Positions 1-7,143 of a stretch of 51,650 bases of DNA are shown piece after piece. Under the pieces are notes generated by a model that was given only the letters and a program-made list of their open reading frames with translations, searched no databases and had not been told where the DNA came from. Source of the stretch: Lacibacter cauensis (lineage in GTDB: Bacteria > Bacteroidota > Bacteroidia > Chitinophagales > Chitinophagaceae); NCBI RefSeq assembly GCF_007830055.1, contig NZ_VLLE01000009.1, forward strand, positions 1 to 51,650, written 5' to 3'. Every line of letters begins with the position of its first letter. The first letter of the stretch is position 1. Position numbers and translations under genes: made by a program.

Positions 1-2
1 CA

Positions 3-800
3 ATTGAAGCGGCGGATGTACAGTTTGCCATAAAGAACAGAGAAAGAATAAAAATTACCCTGAAATGTCTCAAAGACTTTCTCATTAATTCAAAATTGTA
101 TTATTACTATAAAGAGGGCAACCGCTCCTTTATTCCATTGTTTTTTATCGCCTATCATCTTTTTCATAAGCAGATAAGCGATGGGGAATTGGAAAAATTC
201 TTTGCCAATTTTGATGCTAAGAATACAGAACATCCAAGAATGGAGAAATGGATATACCATTCTCTGATTAATGGAGTATTCAAAAGCAAAGGTGCTGGAT
301 GGATACCATATAAAACAGGCATCCGTAAGCTATTAGATAAAATGCAGCATTTTAAGAACAAAGATTTTCCAACCGATGAATTGTTCCAGGTTTATACTTA
401 CCATCCAATAACATTTACCCGAGCCTATAGTATTGGCAATCTCGATGAATTGGAAAGTTCATTTGTTTATTACCTTATGTATGACAGAGGACAGACCATA
501 AGAATAAACGATATTGACCACATCATGCCTAAATCAATATTAGAATCTTTAAAGATTGAATCAGCAAAAATCAATAGCATCAAAAATTTTCAATTGATAG
601 ATTTCAGCACTAACAGGGGATTGAAGAATGCAAGTCCTTTCAAAGATTGGATTAATAGCCATGTAGCGGACAAAGCAGCTTTTGTAAAGCGGCATTTAAT
701 TCCAGTTGATGAAACATTGTGGACAGAGGATAGATTTGAAGACTTTGTTACAGCAAGAGCAAACCTGATATTGAATTGTATTTTGACGCATTTAAAATAG
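3..800 (+). CDS. C-terminal part of a DUF262/DUF1524 (GmrSD-like) protein, 5' end outside window
   Basis: The reading frame is open from the first bases of the window, so the gene begins upstream and only about 265 C-terminal residues are seen. The motif DIDHIMPKS near bases 512-540, followed by an Asn-rich stretch (NRGLKNASPF), matches the HNH-like DUF1524 nuclease domain that follows DUF262 in GmrSD-type proteins. In characterised members DUF262 is an NTP-binding DndB/ParB-like domain and DUF1524 cuts modified DNA. This protein could therefore be a Type IV restriction enzyme, but the N-terminal half is not visible. An internal TTG at base 96 is not a credible start because the frame continues upstream without a stop. 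It is followed by another plus-strand gene after about 50 bases. Family assignment is fairly sure; a defence role is inference. Confidence 0.72.
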   Translation: MEAADVQFAIKNRERIKITLKCLKDFLINSKLYYYYKEGNRSFIPLFFIAYHLFHKQISDGELEKFFANFDAKNTEHPRMEKWIYHSLINGVFKSKGAGWIPYKTGIRKLLDKMQHFKNKDFPTDELFQVYTYHPITFTRAYSIGNLDELESSFVYYLMYDRGQTIRINDIDHIMPKSILESLKIESAKINSIKNFQLIDFSTNRGLKNASPFKDWINSHVADKAAFVKRHLIPVDETLWTEDRFEDFVTARANLILNCILTHLK

Positions 801-852
801 CTTTTAGAATTGACTGCTAAATGCTTGGAATTATACTTTATATAGCGAAGCG

Positions 853-1287
853 ATGAAAGACAAATTATTTAAGAATCTCCTGCACAGTGCCGAAGGGTAT
901 GCTATTTTCAATTCCGGGGGACAACTCACTAAGGGGTATAAGCCCGACACGGTTTTAAAATGCGGGGAAGATTATATCATTATGGAGTGTGACACAGGAA
1001 CAAGCCGAAAGGGATATTTGGGTTCAATGCTGAAAGCAGCAAGATATTTGACCAAGGAAAAGAAGGGCATACTAATACTGGTAATAAAAGAAAAGCCCAA
1101 TACAACGGTTAAGCAAATTGCAGAACATCTTCGGGAATATTTGGCATGGCTAAAGCCGCTTACTAACCTTAGAATAGTTTACTTAATAGAAACAACTAAG
1201 TATTGCCCGGATAAAATCCCTTTAAAACTTTTGAGTTCAGAATTTGAAAAATGTGCTATTAAAATTAAGGCCGAAATTTTAAAATAG
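853..1287 (+). CDS. Small unknown protein, possible PD-(D/E)XK-like fold
   Basis: This is a complete 144-residue frame starting at ATG. I do not recognise the family. Residues 30-55 contain a Pro-Asp, a beta-strand-like stretch with Glu45 and Asp47, and a basic SRKGY segment. This loosely resembles the core of small restriction-endonuclease-like folds, but the usual E-x-K spacing is not clean. The rest is alternating hydrophobic strands and helices (KGILILVIKEK, LRIVYLIE), consistent with a soluble alpha/beta protein. There is no signal peptide or membrane segment. It follows the DUF262/DUF1524 gene on the same strand and converges with the metal-resistance genes. A role beside the restriction-like gene is possible but unproven. 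Confidence 0.55.
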   Translation: MKDKLFKNLLHSAEGYAIFNSGGQLTKGYKPDTVLKCGEDYIIMECDTGTSRKGYLGSMLKAARYLTKEKKGILILVIKEKPNTTVKQIAEHLREYLAWLKPLTNLRIVYLIETTKYCPDKIPLKLLSSEFEKCAIKIKAEILK

Positions 1288-1309
1288 GTAAGAAACTATT
1301 TTAATAAGG

Positions 1310-1525
1310 CTATGCACAACAAGATTTATTCAATTGTATAGGTGGACAAGCAACAGTGCCGTAGCTGCAAAATACACAACAATCACCCTGCTTTGGCTTT
1401 AGTATAGTTTCGCAGTTTGTACACTTGTAAAAGTATTGGCAAGCATCTGTTGGCATTATTTCTTCTTTTTGAAAGCCGCATTGCGGACAAGTAATTGTTG
1501 ACTGTAGTGTAATTGTTTTCTCCAT
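1310..1525 (-). CDS. GDCCVxC-type small Cys-rich protein (copy 1)
   Basis: This 71-residue protein starts at the ATG at 1525; a longer TTG start would overlap the upstream gene. It holds a CPQC pair (residues 13-16), a second CTNC pair, and then the signature GDCCVFCSYG, followed by CPP and a CC close to the C-terminus. The GDCCVxC family includes members with selenocysteine in the motif; here all positions are ordinary Cys codons. The four spaced Cys pairs suggest a zinc ribbon or a thiol metal-binding or redox protein in the cytoplasm, since no signal peptide is visible. It is the last gene of the arsR-merTP transcript, six bases after merTP. A similar copy sits at 38302-38511 inside the Cus-like operon. 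Its biochemical function is not known to me. Confidence 0.75.
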   Translation of the reverse strand: MEKTITLQSTITCPQCGFQKEEIMPTDACQYFYKCTNCETILKPKQGDCCVFCSYGTVACPPIQLNKSCCA

Positions 1526-1530
1526 TACAT

Positions 1531-2220
1531 TTATTTTTTGTCGCAGCAAGATGACGAATCACTGCAAGTTTTATTGATTCCTGTTTCAGAAATAATGCTA
1601 CTATTTATCAGTTCATAGCTTTTTACTTTGTATCCTGTTTTATTAATTGCTGCCTCAATTGTTTTTTCATCTACTTTTGATTTATCAAATGTGATTAAAC
1701 TGTTCTGGTTGGTATAAGAAGTTTTATAAGCTAACACTCCATTTACTTTAGACAGTTCGTTATTTACATGCTCCTCACAAGCTTCGCAGGTCATGCCTTG
1801 TATGGTGAAGTTTATCTGCTGTTTGTTATCAACCACTGCAAGTGTTGTTGCCTGTACTTTTGGTTTTGGATAAAACATTTTTGCATACAGCGGGAAAGTC
1901 ATCATCAGTATAGCAAAAACAGTTACTATTGTTAAAAAGGTTTTGGATTGAAGAAATGAAGCCTTCTTAGTTGCTTCACAATTGCAATCTACATCGTTTG
2001 CTTTAGCTGGTTTTAATTTAAGATACCATGCAAAAACTAATACAGCAATTGACAGTCCTATTAAATAAGGTCTTGCCGGCTCTATCCATGAAAAGCTAGC
2101 AGCAATGCTGCTGCTACCGGCAAGTAATGCAATAACAGGGGTGATACAACAAAGCGAAGCTGCGATAGCAGAAAGAACACCTGCGCCGGTAAATGTGCCT
2201 GATGATTTTATACTTATCAT
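1531..2220 (-). CDS. merTP: Mercuric transport protein MerT fused to a MerP-like domain
   Basis: This is a 229-residue inner-membrane protein. Residues 12-35 form a first membrane helix with the vicinal Cys24-Cys25 pair typical of MerT; a second helix is at about 52-68, the Cys79-x-Cys81 pair lies in the following cytoplasmic loop, and a third helix is at 93-113. Residues 135-205 form a heavy-metal-associated domain with the motif GMTCEAC (Cys145, Cys148) like periplasmic MerP. The C-terminus adds CSDSSSCC. In known systems MerP hands Hg(II) to MerT for import to mercuric reductase. No merA is present in this window, so the fate of imported mercury is unclear. Its ATG overlaps the stop of the upstream ArsR gene by four bases, so the two are translationally coupled. 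Confidence 0.88.
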   Translation of the reverse strand: MISIKSSGTFTGAGVLSAIAASLCCITPVIALLAGSSSIAASFSWIEPARPYLIGLSIAVLVFAWYLKLKPAKANDVDCNCEATKKASFLQSKTFLTIVTVFAILMMTFPLYAKMFYPKPKVQATTLAVVDNKQQINFTIQGMTCEACEEHVNNELSKVNGVLAYKTSYTNQNSLITFDKSKVDEKTIEAAINKTGYKVKSYELINSSIISETGINKTCSDSSSCCDKK

Positions 2221-2594
2221 ACTGTTTCCAGTTTTTGAGTTTGTACATTAATATGTTTGAAGAATGGCTTTAAAATCTTTAAATTATCCTGTGTAAGTGA
2301 ATAATAAATTGTTTGCCCTTCTTTCCTGGTTTCAACAATGTTTCCATCCTTCAACTTTCGCAAATGTTGTGACACAGCCGGAATACTCATGCCTAAAATA
2401 TCAGCAAGGTCGCAAGGGCATAATTCTTTTTCTTCTTCCAATAAATAGATAATCTTCAGCCTTACTTCATTTCCTGCTAAAGCCAATATGTTAGACAGGC
2501 TTGCAAAAGACTTTTGTGCAGTCCTCAACTTGCTTTTACAATTCTTTATTTGTTCCTGGTCTGCAAACAACCTGATACAAGTATTGTTTTCCAT
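2217..2594 (-). CDS. ArsR/SmtB-family metal-responsive repressor, CadC-like
   Basis: This is a 125-residue winged-helix repressor from the ATG at 2594. An upstream in-frame extension is rejected because the promoter lies inside it. Residues 57-63 read ELCPCDL, the alpha-3 metal box of ArsR/CadC proteins with Cys59 and Cys61. Cys6 and Cys19 in the N-terminal arm could complete a CadC-type site. The recognition helix SIPAVSQHLRKL is at 70-81. Family members bind operator palindromes and release DNA on binding Cd, Pb, Zn, Hg or As(III). A perfect 7+6+7 palindrome and a strong promoter precede this gene, which argues for autoregulation. It is coupled to merTP. The exact metal is not determined by sequence. 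Confidence 0.88.
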   Translation of the reverse strand: MENNTCIRLFADQEQIKNCKSKLRTAQKSFASLSNILALAGNEVRLKIIYLLEEEKELCPCDLADILGMSIPAVSQHLRKLKDGNIVETRKEGQTIYYSLTQDNLKILKPFFKHINVQTQKLETV

Positions 2595-2598
2595 GAGG

Positions 2599-2629
2599 CA
2601 AAGATAGGAGAAATAATTATTTAAGCAAA
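2599..2629 (-). promoter_or_regulatory. Bacteroidota-type promoter of the arsR-merTP transcript
   Basis: On the minus strand TTTG (2626-2629) is followed by 19 bases and then TATCTTTG (2599-2606). This is a perfect match to the TTTG-N19-TAnnTTTG pattern of the Bacteroidota primary sigma factor. Only four bases (CCTC) separate the -7 element from the ATG at 2594, so the transcript would start at or within a base or two of the start codon. Confidence 0.8.
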
Positions 2630-2638
2630 TTCTTAAAT
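2619..2638 (-). promoter_or_regulatory. ArsR operator palindrome
   Basis: ATTTAAG (2619-2625), a six-base spacer and CTTAAAT (2632-2638) form a perfect inverted repeat. The -33 TTTG box lies inside the spacer, so repressor binding would block RNA polymerase directly. The size and AT-rich form fit ArsR/SmtB operators. The neighbouring CadC-like gene is the obvious ligand. Confidence 0.72.
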
Positions 2639-2665
2639 ACGGACCAAGCCACATAACATTACCTA

Positions 2666-4660
2666 TTAAACCTTCATCTTCTGTATCCTCACCGCATTCA
2701 ATATCGCCAGTAAGGCAACGCCTACATCAGCTATTACAGCTTCCCATAAAGTGGCAATTCCTCCTGCACCTAAGATCAACACAAATATTTTGACTGTCAT
2801 GGCCATAATGATATTCTGCCAAACAATGCTCCGGGTTATCTTTCCAATTTTGATTGCTGAAACAATTTTATGTGGCTGATCGTTTTGAATTACCACATCC
2901 GCTGTTTCAATAGTAGCATCACTACCTAAACCACCCATTGCAATACCGGCATCTGCCAATGCAACTACTGGTGCATCATTAACACCATCACCAACAAAAG
3001 CGATATGCCTTCCTTCATCCTTCAGTTTCTGCACTTTCTCAACTTTACCTTCCGGTAGTAAATCACCATAAGCCTCATCAATACCAATCTTCTTTGCCAC
3101 TTCGTCAACTACAGATTGCTTATCACCTGATAGCATGACAGTTTTTATATTAAGACTGTGCATGTCTTTAACCGTCTGTGCAGCATCTTCTTTAATTTCA
3201 TCTGCGATTGTGATATAACCTGCATACTGATTATTGATGGCTACGACAACAATTGTATGAACAATGCTTTCAATTTCTGCCGGATAGGGAACATTAAATT
3301 TCTTCAAAAGTTTTACATTACCTGCCAGTATTTGTTTCCCATCAATTTTACCTTTCAAACCATGTCCTGAAATTTCTTCTACTCCTTCTGCCTTTACCCC
3401 GTTTGTAATATCACCGGCATATTCAGTAACGGCCTTGGCAATAGGATGGGTAGAGTTTTGTTCGAGGGCTGAGGTCAGTTTCACCAATTCCTTTTCCTCT
3501 ATATTTTTTGATACAACTTGCTGAACTTTAAAAACACCTTTAGTCAATGTTCCTGTCTTATCCATCACCACTGCATTTACCTTTGTCATTACGTCTAAAA
3601 AGTTTCCTCCTTTAAATAAAATGCCATTTCTTGATGCCAAACCAATCCCACCAAAATACCCCAATGGAATAGACACCACCAATGCACAGGGGCAACTGAT
3701 TACAAGAAAAACCAATGCCCTGTAAAACCATGTTTGAAAGTTGTAATCAGATACAAAGAAGTAAGGAACGAAACATACTGCAACGGCTAAGAAAAATACA
3801 ATAGGAGTATAAACCTTTGCAAATTTTGAAATGAATAATTGTGTTTGTGATTTCCTCGCAGTAGCATCCTGCACCATTTCTAATATCTTACTCAGCTTAC
3901 TGTCTTTAAACAGTGCGTTTACTTTTACCTCTGCAACGGTGTTGAGATTTATCATCCCGGCTAATATGGTTTCTCCTTTATACTTTGTATCGGGTTTGCT
4001 TTCGCCTGTTAATGCGGCGGTATTGAAAGAAGCATTTTCTGAAAGCAGTTCCCCGTCTAAGGCAACTTTCTCTCCTGGCTTTATTTGAATGGTTTCTCCT
4101 AATTCTATAATGGAAGGGTCAGCAACAAGCGGTGAACCATTTCTTATTACTGTCACTTCATCAGGCCTCACATCGAGCAGGGCCTTAATACTGCGTTTTG
4201 CATTGTTGACTGCTGCATCCTGGAACCATTCCCCAATTTGATAAAATACCATTACTGCCACACCTTCTTCATATTCTCCAATCACAAATGCACCAATGGT
4301 GGCCACACTCATCAATACAAACTCATTAAAGAAATCACCCCGCTTTGATCTTCTGAAAGCAAGGTCTAACACTTTCCGGCCAGCCAATAAATAGGCAACC
4401 AGGTTTATTATCAATGATGCAATTTTAGGCAGTTCTATTTTGAATACATACTCCAGCACAAGTAATACGATCAATATAAGCAATGCCAATAGCAAATCCC
4501 AATGGGTTTTCCATCCGGGTTCATCTTTTTCTTGCCCCCCGTGATTGTGCCCGTCATCATTACTGTGCATGGGCACCACTTTTGCTTCATTCAACTTTTC
4601 ATCCAGGTCGCAGCAGGCTTCCTGCTCTGCAATTTTTGTTTCATCATGTTTATATGCCAT
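2666..4660 (-). CDS. cadA: P1B-2-type Zn/Cd/Pb-exporting ATPase
   Basis: This 664-residue inner-membrane pump would move divalent soft metals out of the cytoplasm. Key motifs are TGES (218-221), CPC in the transport helix (323-325), the phosphorylation site DKTGT (367-371), the HP pair (405-406), GDGVND (557-562), and Lys624 and Asp645 in the last two helices. The Lys/Asp pair plus CPC marks the ZntA/CadA (P1B-2) class rather than the copper class. There is no N-terminal HMA domain. Instead a short cytoplasmic tail carries EACC (14-17) and HSNDDGHNH (32-40), which can bind metal. It lies 10 bases after the NicO/TauE-like gene and just upstream of the arsR promoter, so it probably ends the long upstream operon. 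Confidence 0.92.
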   Translation of the reverse strand: MAYKHDETKIAEQEACCDLDEKLNEAKVVPMHSNDDGHNHGGQEKDEPGWKTHWDLLLALLILIVLLVLEYVFKIELPKIASLIINLVAYLLAGRKVLDLAFRRSKRGDFFNEFVLMSVATIGAFVIGEYEEGVAVMVFYQIGEWFQDAAVNNAKRSIKALLDVRPDEVTVIRNGSPLVADPSIIELGETIQIKPGEKVALDGELLSENASFNTAALTGESKPDTKYKGETILAGMINLNTVAEVKVNALFKDSKLSKILEMVQDATARKSQTQLFISKFAKVYTPIVFFLAVAVCFVPYFFVSDYNFQTWFYRALVFLVISCPCALVVSIPLGYFGGIGLASRNGILFKGGNFLDVMTKVNAVVMDKTGTLTKGVFKVQQVVSKNIEEKELVKLTSALEQNSTHPIAKAVTEYAGDITNGVKAEGVEEISGHGLKGKIDGKQILAGNVKLLKKFNVPYPAEIESIVHTIVVVAINNQYAGYITIADEIKEDAAQTVKDMHSLNIKTVMLSGDKQSVVDEVAKKIGIDEAYGDLLPEGKVEKVQKLKDEGRHIAFVGDGVNDAPVVALADAGIAMGGLGSDATIETADVVIQNDQPHKIVSAIKIGKITRSIVWQNIIMAMTVKIFVLILGAGGIATLWEAVIADVGVALLAILNAVRIQKMKV

Positions 4661-4670
4661 AAAAACTTAT

Positions 4671-5288
4671 TTAATGTAAAAAAAATGTAACGATGCCTAC
4701 TATAATTAATACCATTCCGGTAATTCGTTTTTCGTTATGCTCTATAAATTGTGAGTTCATCATCTGCACTCCTTTAAAAGCAAGCATTACAAGAGTGATA
4801 ATTCCGGTGATGCTGATTGCTGCATACACTAAGGCAAGTAGTAAAATATCATCCCAACCATAGGCTCCTGCTGCAAGAAAAAGACTTTCCACTTCCAGGC
4901 AGGGAGATAGAAACATCGTTGCTGCGAATATCAGCACCCATTTGGTTTTCGATTTTTTATATTGCTGTACATCCTTGTTGGCAGCATGATGATGGTGCGG
5001 CAGGTTTACTGTAAAATAGATTAATCCGAATATTATCAATAGTACCGGTGCAATTACATGCACATATCCTTCATATTGATGTGCCAGTTTTGAACCAACC
5101 ATTCCCAATGCAAAACCAAGAATAACAGTGCCCAGCACATGTGCAGATGCTGTGATAGATGCTACCAGCATCAATTCATACTTTTCCCATTTCTCCGACT
5201 TGGCAATAGCCACCAATGGCAACCAGTGGTTTGGAATAAGTGCATGAGTAATGCCTAATAATATAGTGCCTGTTATTATACTATACAT
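4671..5288 (-). CDS. NicO/TauE-like membrane protein, probable metal or anion exporter
   Basis: This 205-residue protein has about six membrane helices and begins with THALIPNHWLPLVAIAKSEKW, a short His-containing motif seen in NicO/RcnA- and TauE-like proteins. A cytoplasmic HHHH run (about residues 98-101) separates two three-helix halves, and the motif FLSPCLEVE starts the second half with a conserved Pro-Cys. RcnA-type relatives export nickel and cobalt, whereas TauE-type relatives move sulfur anions. The His cluster and the position between MgtC and a Zn/Cd ATPase favour metal efflux. It is closely packed with the next gene, so it is likely co-transcribed. Function by homology is only moderately sure. 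Confidence 0.62.
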   Translation of the reverse strand: MYSIITGTILLGITHALIPNHWLPLVAIAKSEKWEKYELMLVASITASAHVLGTVILGFALGMVGSKLAHQYEGYVHVIAPVLLIIFGLIYFTVNLPHHHHAANKDVQQYKKSKTKWVLIFAATMFLSPCLEVESLFLAAGAYGWDDILLLALVYAAISITGIITLVMLAFKGVQMMNSQFIEHNEKRITGMVLIIVGIVTFFLH

Positions 5289-5326
5289 GTCACAATAATG
5301 TTATTATACAATTTAATTTTAAACAA

Positions 5327-5794
5327 TTAATCAGCGTTGTCTTTTTCGTTATGCTTATTTATCATTTTCTTCTTCCATTCTATATACCAATGCTGGTGAT
5401 GTAATGAAAGCAGAAAATACAATGCAATTGCCCCAACAATTGCGATAATGAACATGTTGAGGCCTACTGCCACACCAACTGCTGCGGTACACCAAACAGT
5501 GGCTGCTGTTGTTAACCCATGCGATGTTCCGGCACTGCTGTTTCGATATATGATACCAGCCCCCAGGAACCCTACTCCTGTAACAATATTAGCTGTCACT
5601 CTTGATACAGCGGCTACATCGCTTACAAGATGTGCCGCAACAGCAGTAAATAACGTAGCTCCGATACAAACGGCGGCATAGGTTCTTATACCGGCATCCC
5701 GGCCATGCTTTTCCCTGTCAAGACCGATAAAAGCACCAAGCAGAAATGAGATGACAAGTTTGGCAACAATAATTAACTCAATTTGTATATCCAT
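5327..5794 (-). CDS. MgtC/SapB-family membrane protein
   Basis: This 155-residue protein has four to five membrane helices. It carries the MgtC hallmarks: FLLGAFIGLDREKHGRDAG near residues 18-36, AGIRTYAAVCIGA, and the glycine-rich GVGFLGAGIIYR (72-83). MgtC proteins modulate the F1Fo ATPase and membrane potential and help survival in low magnesium. In metal-resistance clusters they are often described as magnesium or metal-stress accessory proteins. It follows the Czc adaptor gene after about 108 bases that contain a strong hairpin. A highly charged C-terminal tail ends in KHNEKDNAD. Family assignment is secure; its role in this operon is inferred. Confidence 0.88.
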   Translation of the reverse strand: MDIQIELIIVAKLVISFLLGAFIGLDREKHGRDAGIRTYAAVCIGATLFTAVAAHLVSDVAAVSRVTANIVTGVGFLGAGIIYRNSSAGTSHGLTTAATVWCTAAVGVAVGLNMFIIAIVGAIALYFLLSLHHQHWYIEWKKKMINKHNEKDNAD

Positions 5795-5822
5795 ACTGTA
5801 TTTATTATTATCTAATTATTGG

Positions 5823-5894
5823 TGGGTACGGAAACCCTGCCACTCAAGGTTTTCCATTTTTAAAACGGGACAAACAAGGCAGGGCTCCGACCCA
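5823..5894 (-). other. Long hairpin between the czcB-like and mgtC genes
   Basis: Bases 5823-5841 and 5878-5894 are complementary. TGGGT pairs with ACCCA, an internal bulge follows, and CCCTGCC pairs with GGCAGGG. The loop is about 36 bases and can itself fold through GGTTTTCC/TTAAAACG-like pairing. It fills most of the gap between two minus-strand genes. No run of T follows on the minus strand, so a simple terminator is unlikely. An mRNA-processing or attenuator element in the mgtC leader is possible. Confidence 0.5.
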
Positions 5895-5902
5895 TGTAAA
5901 AT

Positions 5903-7117
5903 CTATTCTTCCTCTTCCACATTATTCATTTTCGACAATAAATCATAAGCTCCATTTACTACTACTTTGCTATTCCTGTCAAAACCTTCGGGCAAAATCA
6001 CTTCGGTATAACCATTTTCCGAAATATCAGTGGTTACTTCAATTCTTTTGAAAGCAATATGTTTTTCAACAGTTGCATTTTTATCAGCATCATCTGGCTT
6101 TTTTTCCTCTTTCATTTCTTCTGATGCAATAAAAATGTATGACTTGCCTGCCGATTGTACAATCGCCTTATCAGGCAGAGCAGTAGTGGTAGCAACACCA
6201 GTTTCGACTATTGCTTTCAGGTACATGCCAGGTAATAGGTTTTTATCTTCCTGCAACAAATGACCATGTACCCGAACCGTTCGCTCAGCACTGATTTCAC
6301 GGCCAATCAAATGCACTTCTGCAAATCGTTCCTTTGTTTCATTATTCAACACAAAACGAATTTTTTGGCCGATTTTTAATTTCGGAACATCCTTTTCAAA
6401 AATGATAAGCTCTGCATGAAGGTGGCGGGTATCTACAATTTCAAATAGCTCCTGGTTAGCGTTTACAAACTTGCCTATGTTCACCAATACCTTAGTAACA
6501 TAGCCTGTTATAGGAGCATAAATATTTGCCCTGCCGGAGATGTTTCCCGGATTGATTTTATCAGGATTAATATTGATGAGTTGCAGCTTTGATTTTAAAC
6601 CCTGCACCCTTGCCATCATACTATTGTATTCGCTGCTGGCTTTTTGCACTGTTTTTTTTGCATTTACATTTTCTTTTGCCAGTTCCTGTTGCCGTTCTAA
6701 TTCTTCTTTCAGGTAAACCAACTGGCTTTTATAGTCCAGGTAATCTTGCTGAAGCTGGATAAATTCAGGGTTTTCGAGTACGGCTATTACTTCGCCTTTT
6801 ACTACTGGCTTGCCTTGTAACAAATCAGTATTTTTTAAAGTACCTCCATAGGGAGAAGAAACAGTTAATAACTGCTGCGGAGGAACATCGAGTACTCCCG
6901 ATGCCCGGATAATACTGCTGAGATTTTTATCTTCAACAGCGCCATATTGTATGTTGACGGTTTTAAACTGGTCTTCAGACAAATCCACCATGTCTGCTTC
7001 TTCGGTTTTCGTTTCTTCTGCCGGGGCAGCTTCGGCACTTCCTTTGGAAGAGCAGGATGAAAGGCATATAGCGGCCGTAGTGAGTATAACCAATGAACTT
7101 AAAAATTTCTGTTTCAT
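5903..7117 (-). CDS. czcB: RND efflux periplasmic adaptor, CzcB-like lipoprotein
   Basis: This is a 404-residue membrane-fusion protein. The N-terminus is a lipoprotein signal with lipobox LSSC and Cys22. It is followed by an acidic linker, a barrel-sandwich half (about 75-120), a coiled-coil hairpin (about 118-185, rich in Gln/Lys/Glu), the second lipoyl half (NIYAPITGYVTKVLVNIGK) and beta-barrel and membrane-proximal domains. Such adaptors link the inner-membrane RND pump to the outer-membrane channel and can pass metal. The pump-channel fusion is the next gene upstream, with 26 bases between them. No His- or Cys-rich metal box is visible, so the substrate is not clear from this protein alone. 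Confidence 0.9.
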   Translation of the reverse strand: MKQKFLSSLVILTTAAICLSSCSSKGSAEAAPAEETKTEEADMVDLSEDQFKTVNIQYGAVEDKNLSSIIRASGVLDVPPQQLLTVSSPYGGTLKNTDLLQGKPVVKGEVIAVLENPEFIQLQQDYLDYKSQLVYLKEELERQQELAKENVNAKKTVQKASSEYNSMMARVQGLKSKLQLININPDKINPGNISGRANIYAPITGYVTKVLVNIGKFVNANQELFEIVDTRHLHAELIIFEKDVPKLKIGQKIRFVLNNETKERFAEVHLIGREISAERTVRVHGHLLQEDKNLLPGMYLKAIVETGVATTTALPDKAIVQSAGKSYIFIASEEMKEEKKPDDADKNATVEKHIAFKRIEVTTDISENGYTEVILPEGFDRNSKVVVNGAYDLLSKMNNVEEEE

Positions 7118-7143
7118 ATTAATTTTATTTTAGCCCGTTCTTA

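Noticed and set aside
1310-1525. Selenocysteine in the GDCCVxC motif
   Set aside because: The codons in the motif are ordinary Cys codons with no in-frame TGA.
1526-1549. Longer TTG start for the first GDCCVxC protein
   Set aside because: It overlaps merTP and adds residues not seen in the paralogue; the ATG at 1525 fits.
2595-2654. Twenty-residue N-terminal extension of the ArsR protein
   Set aside because: It lies over the promoter and operator, and the ATG at 2594 matches family length.
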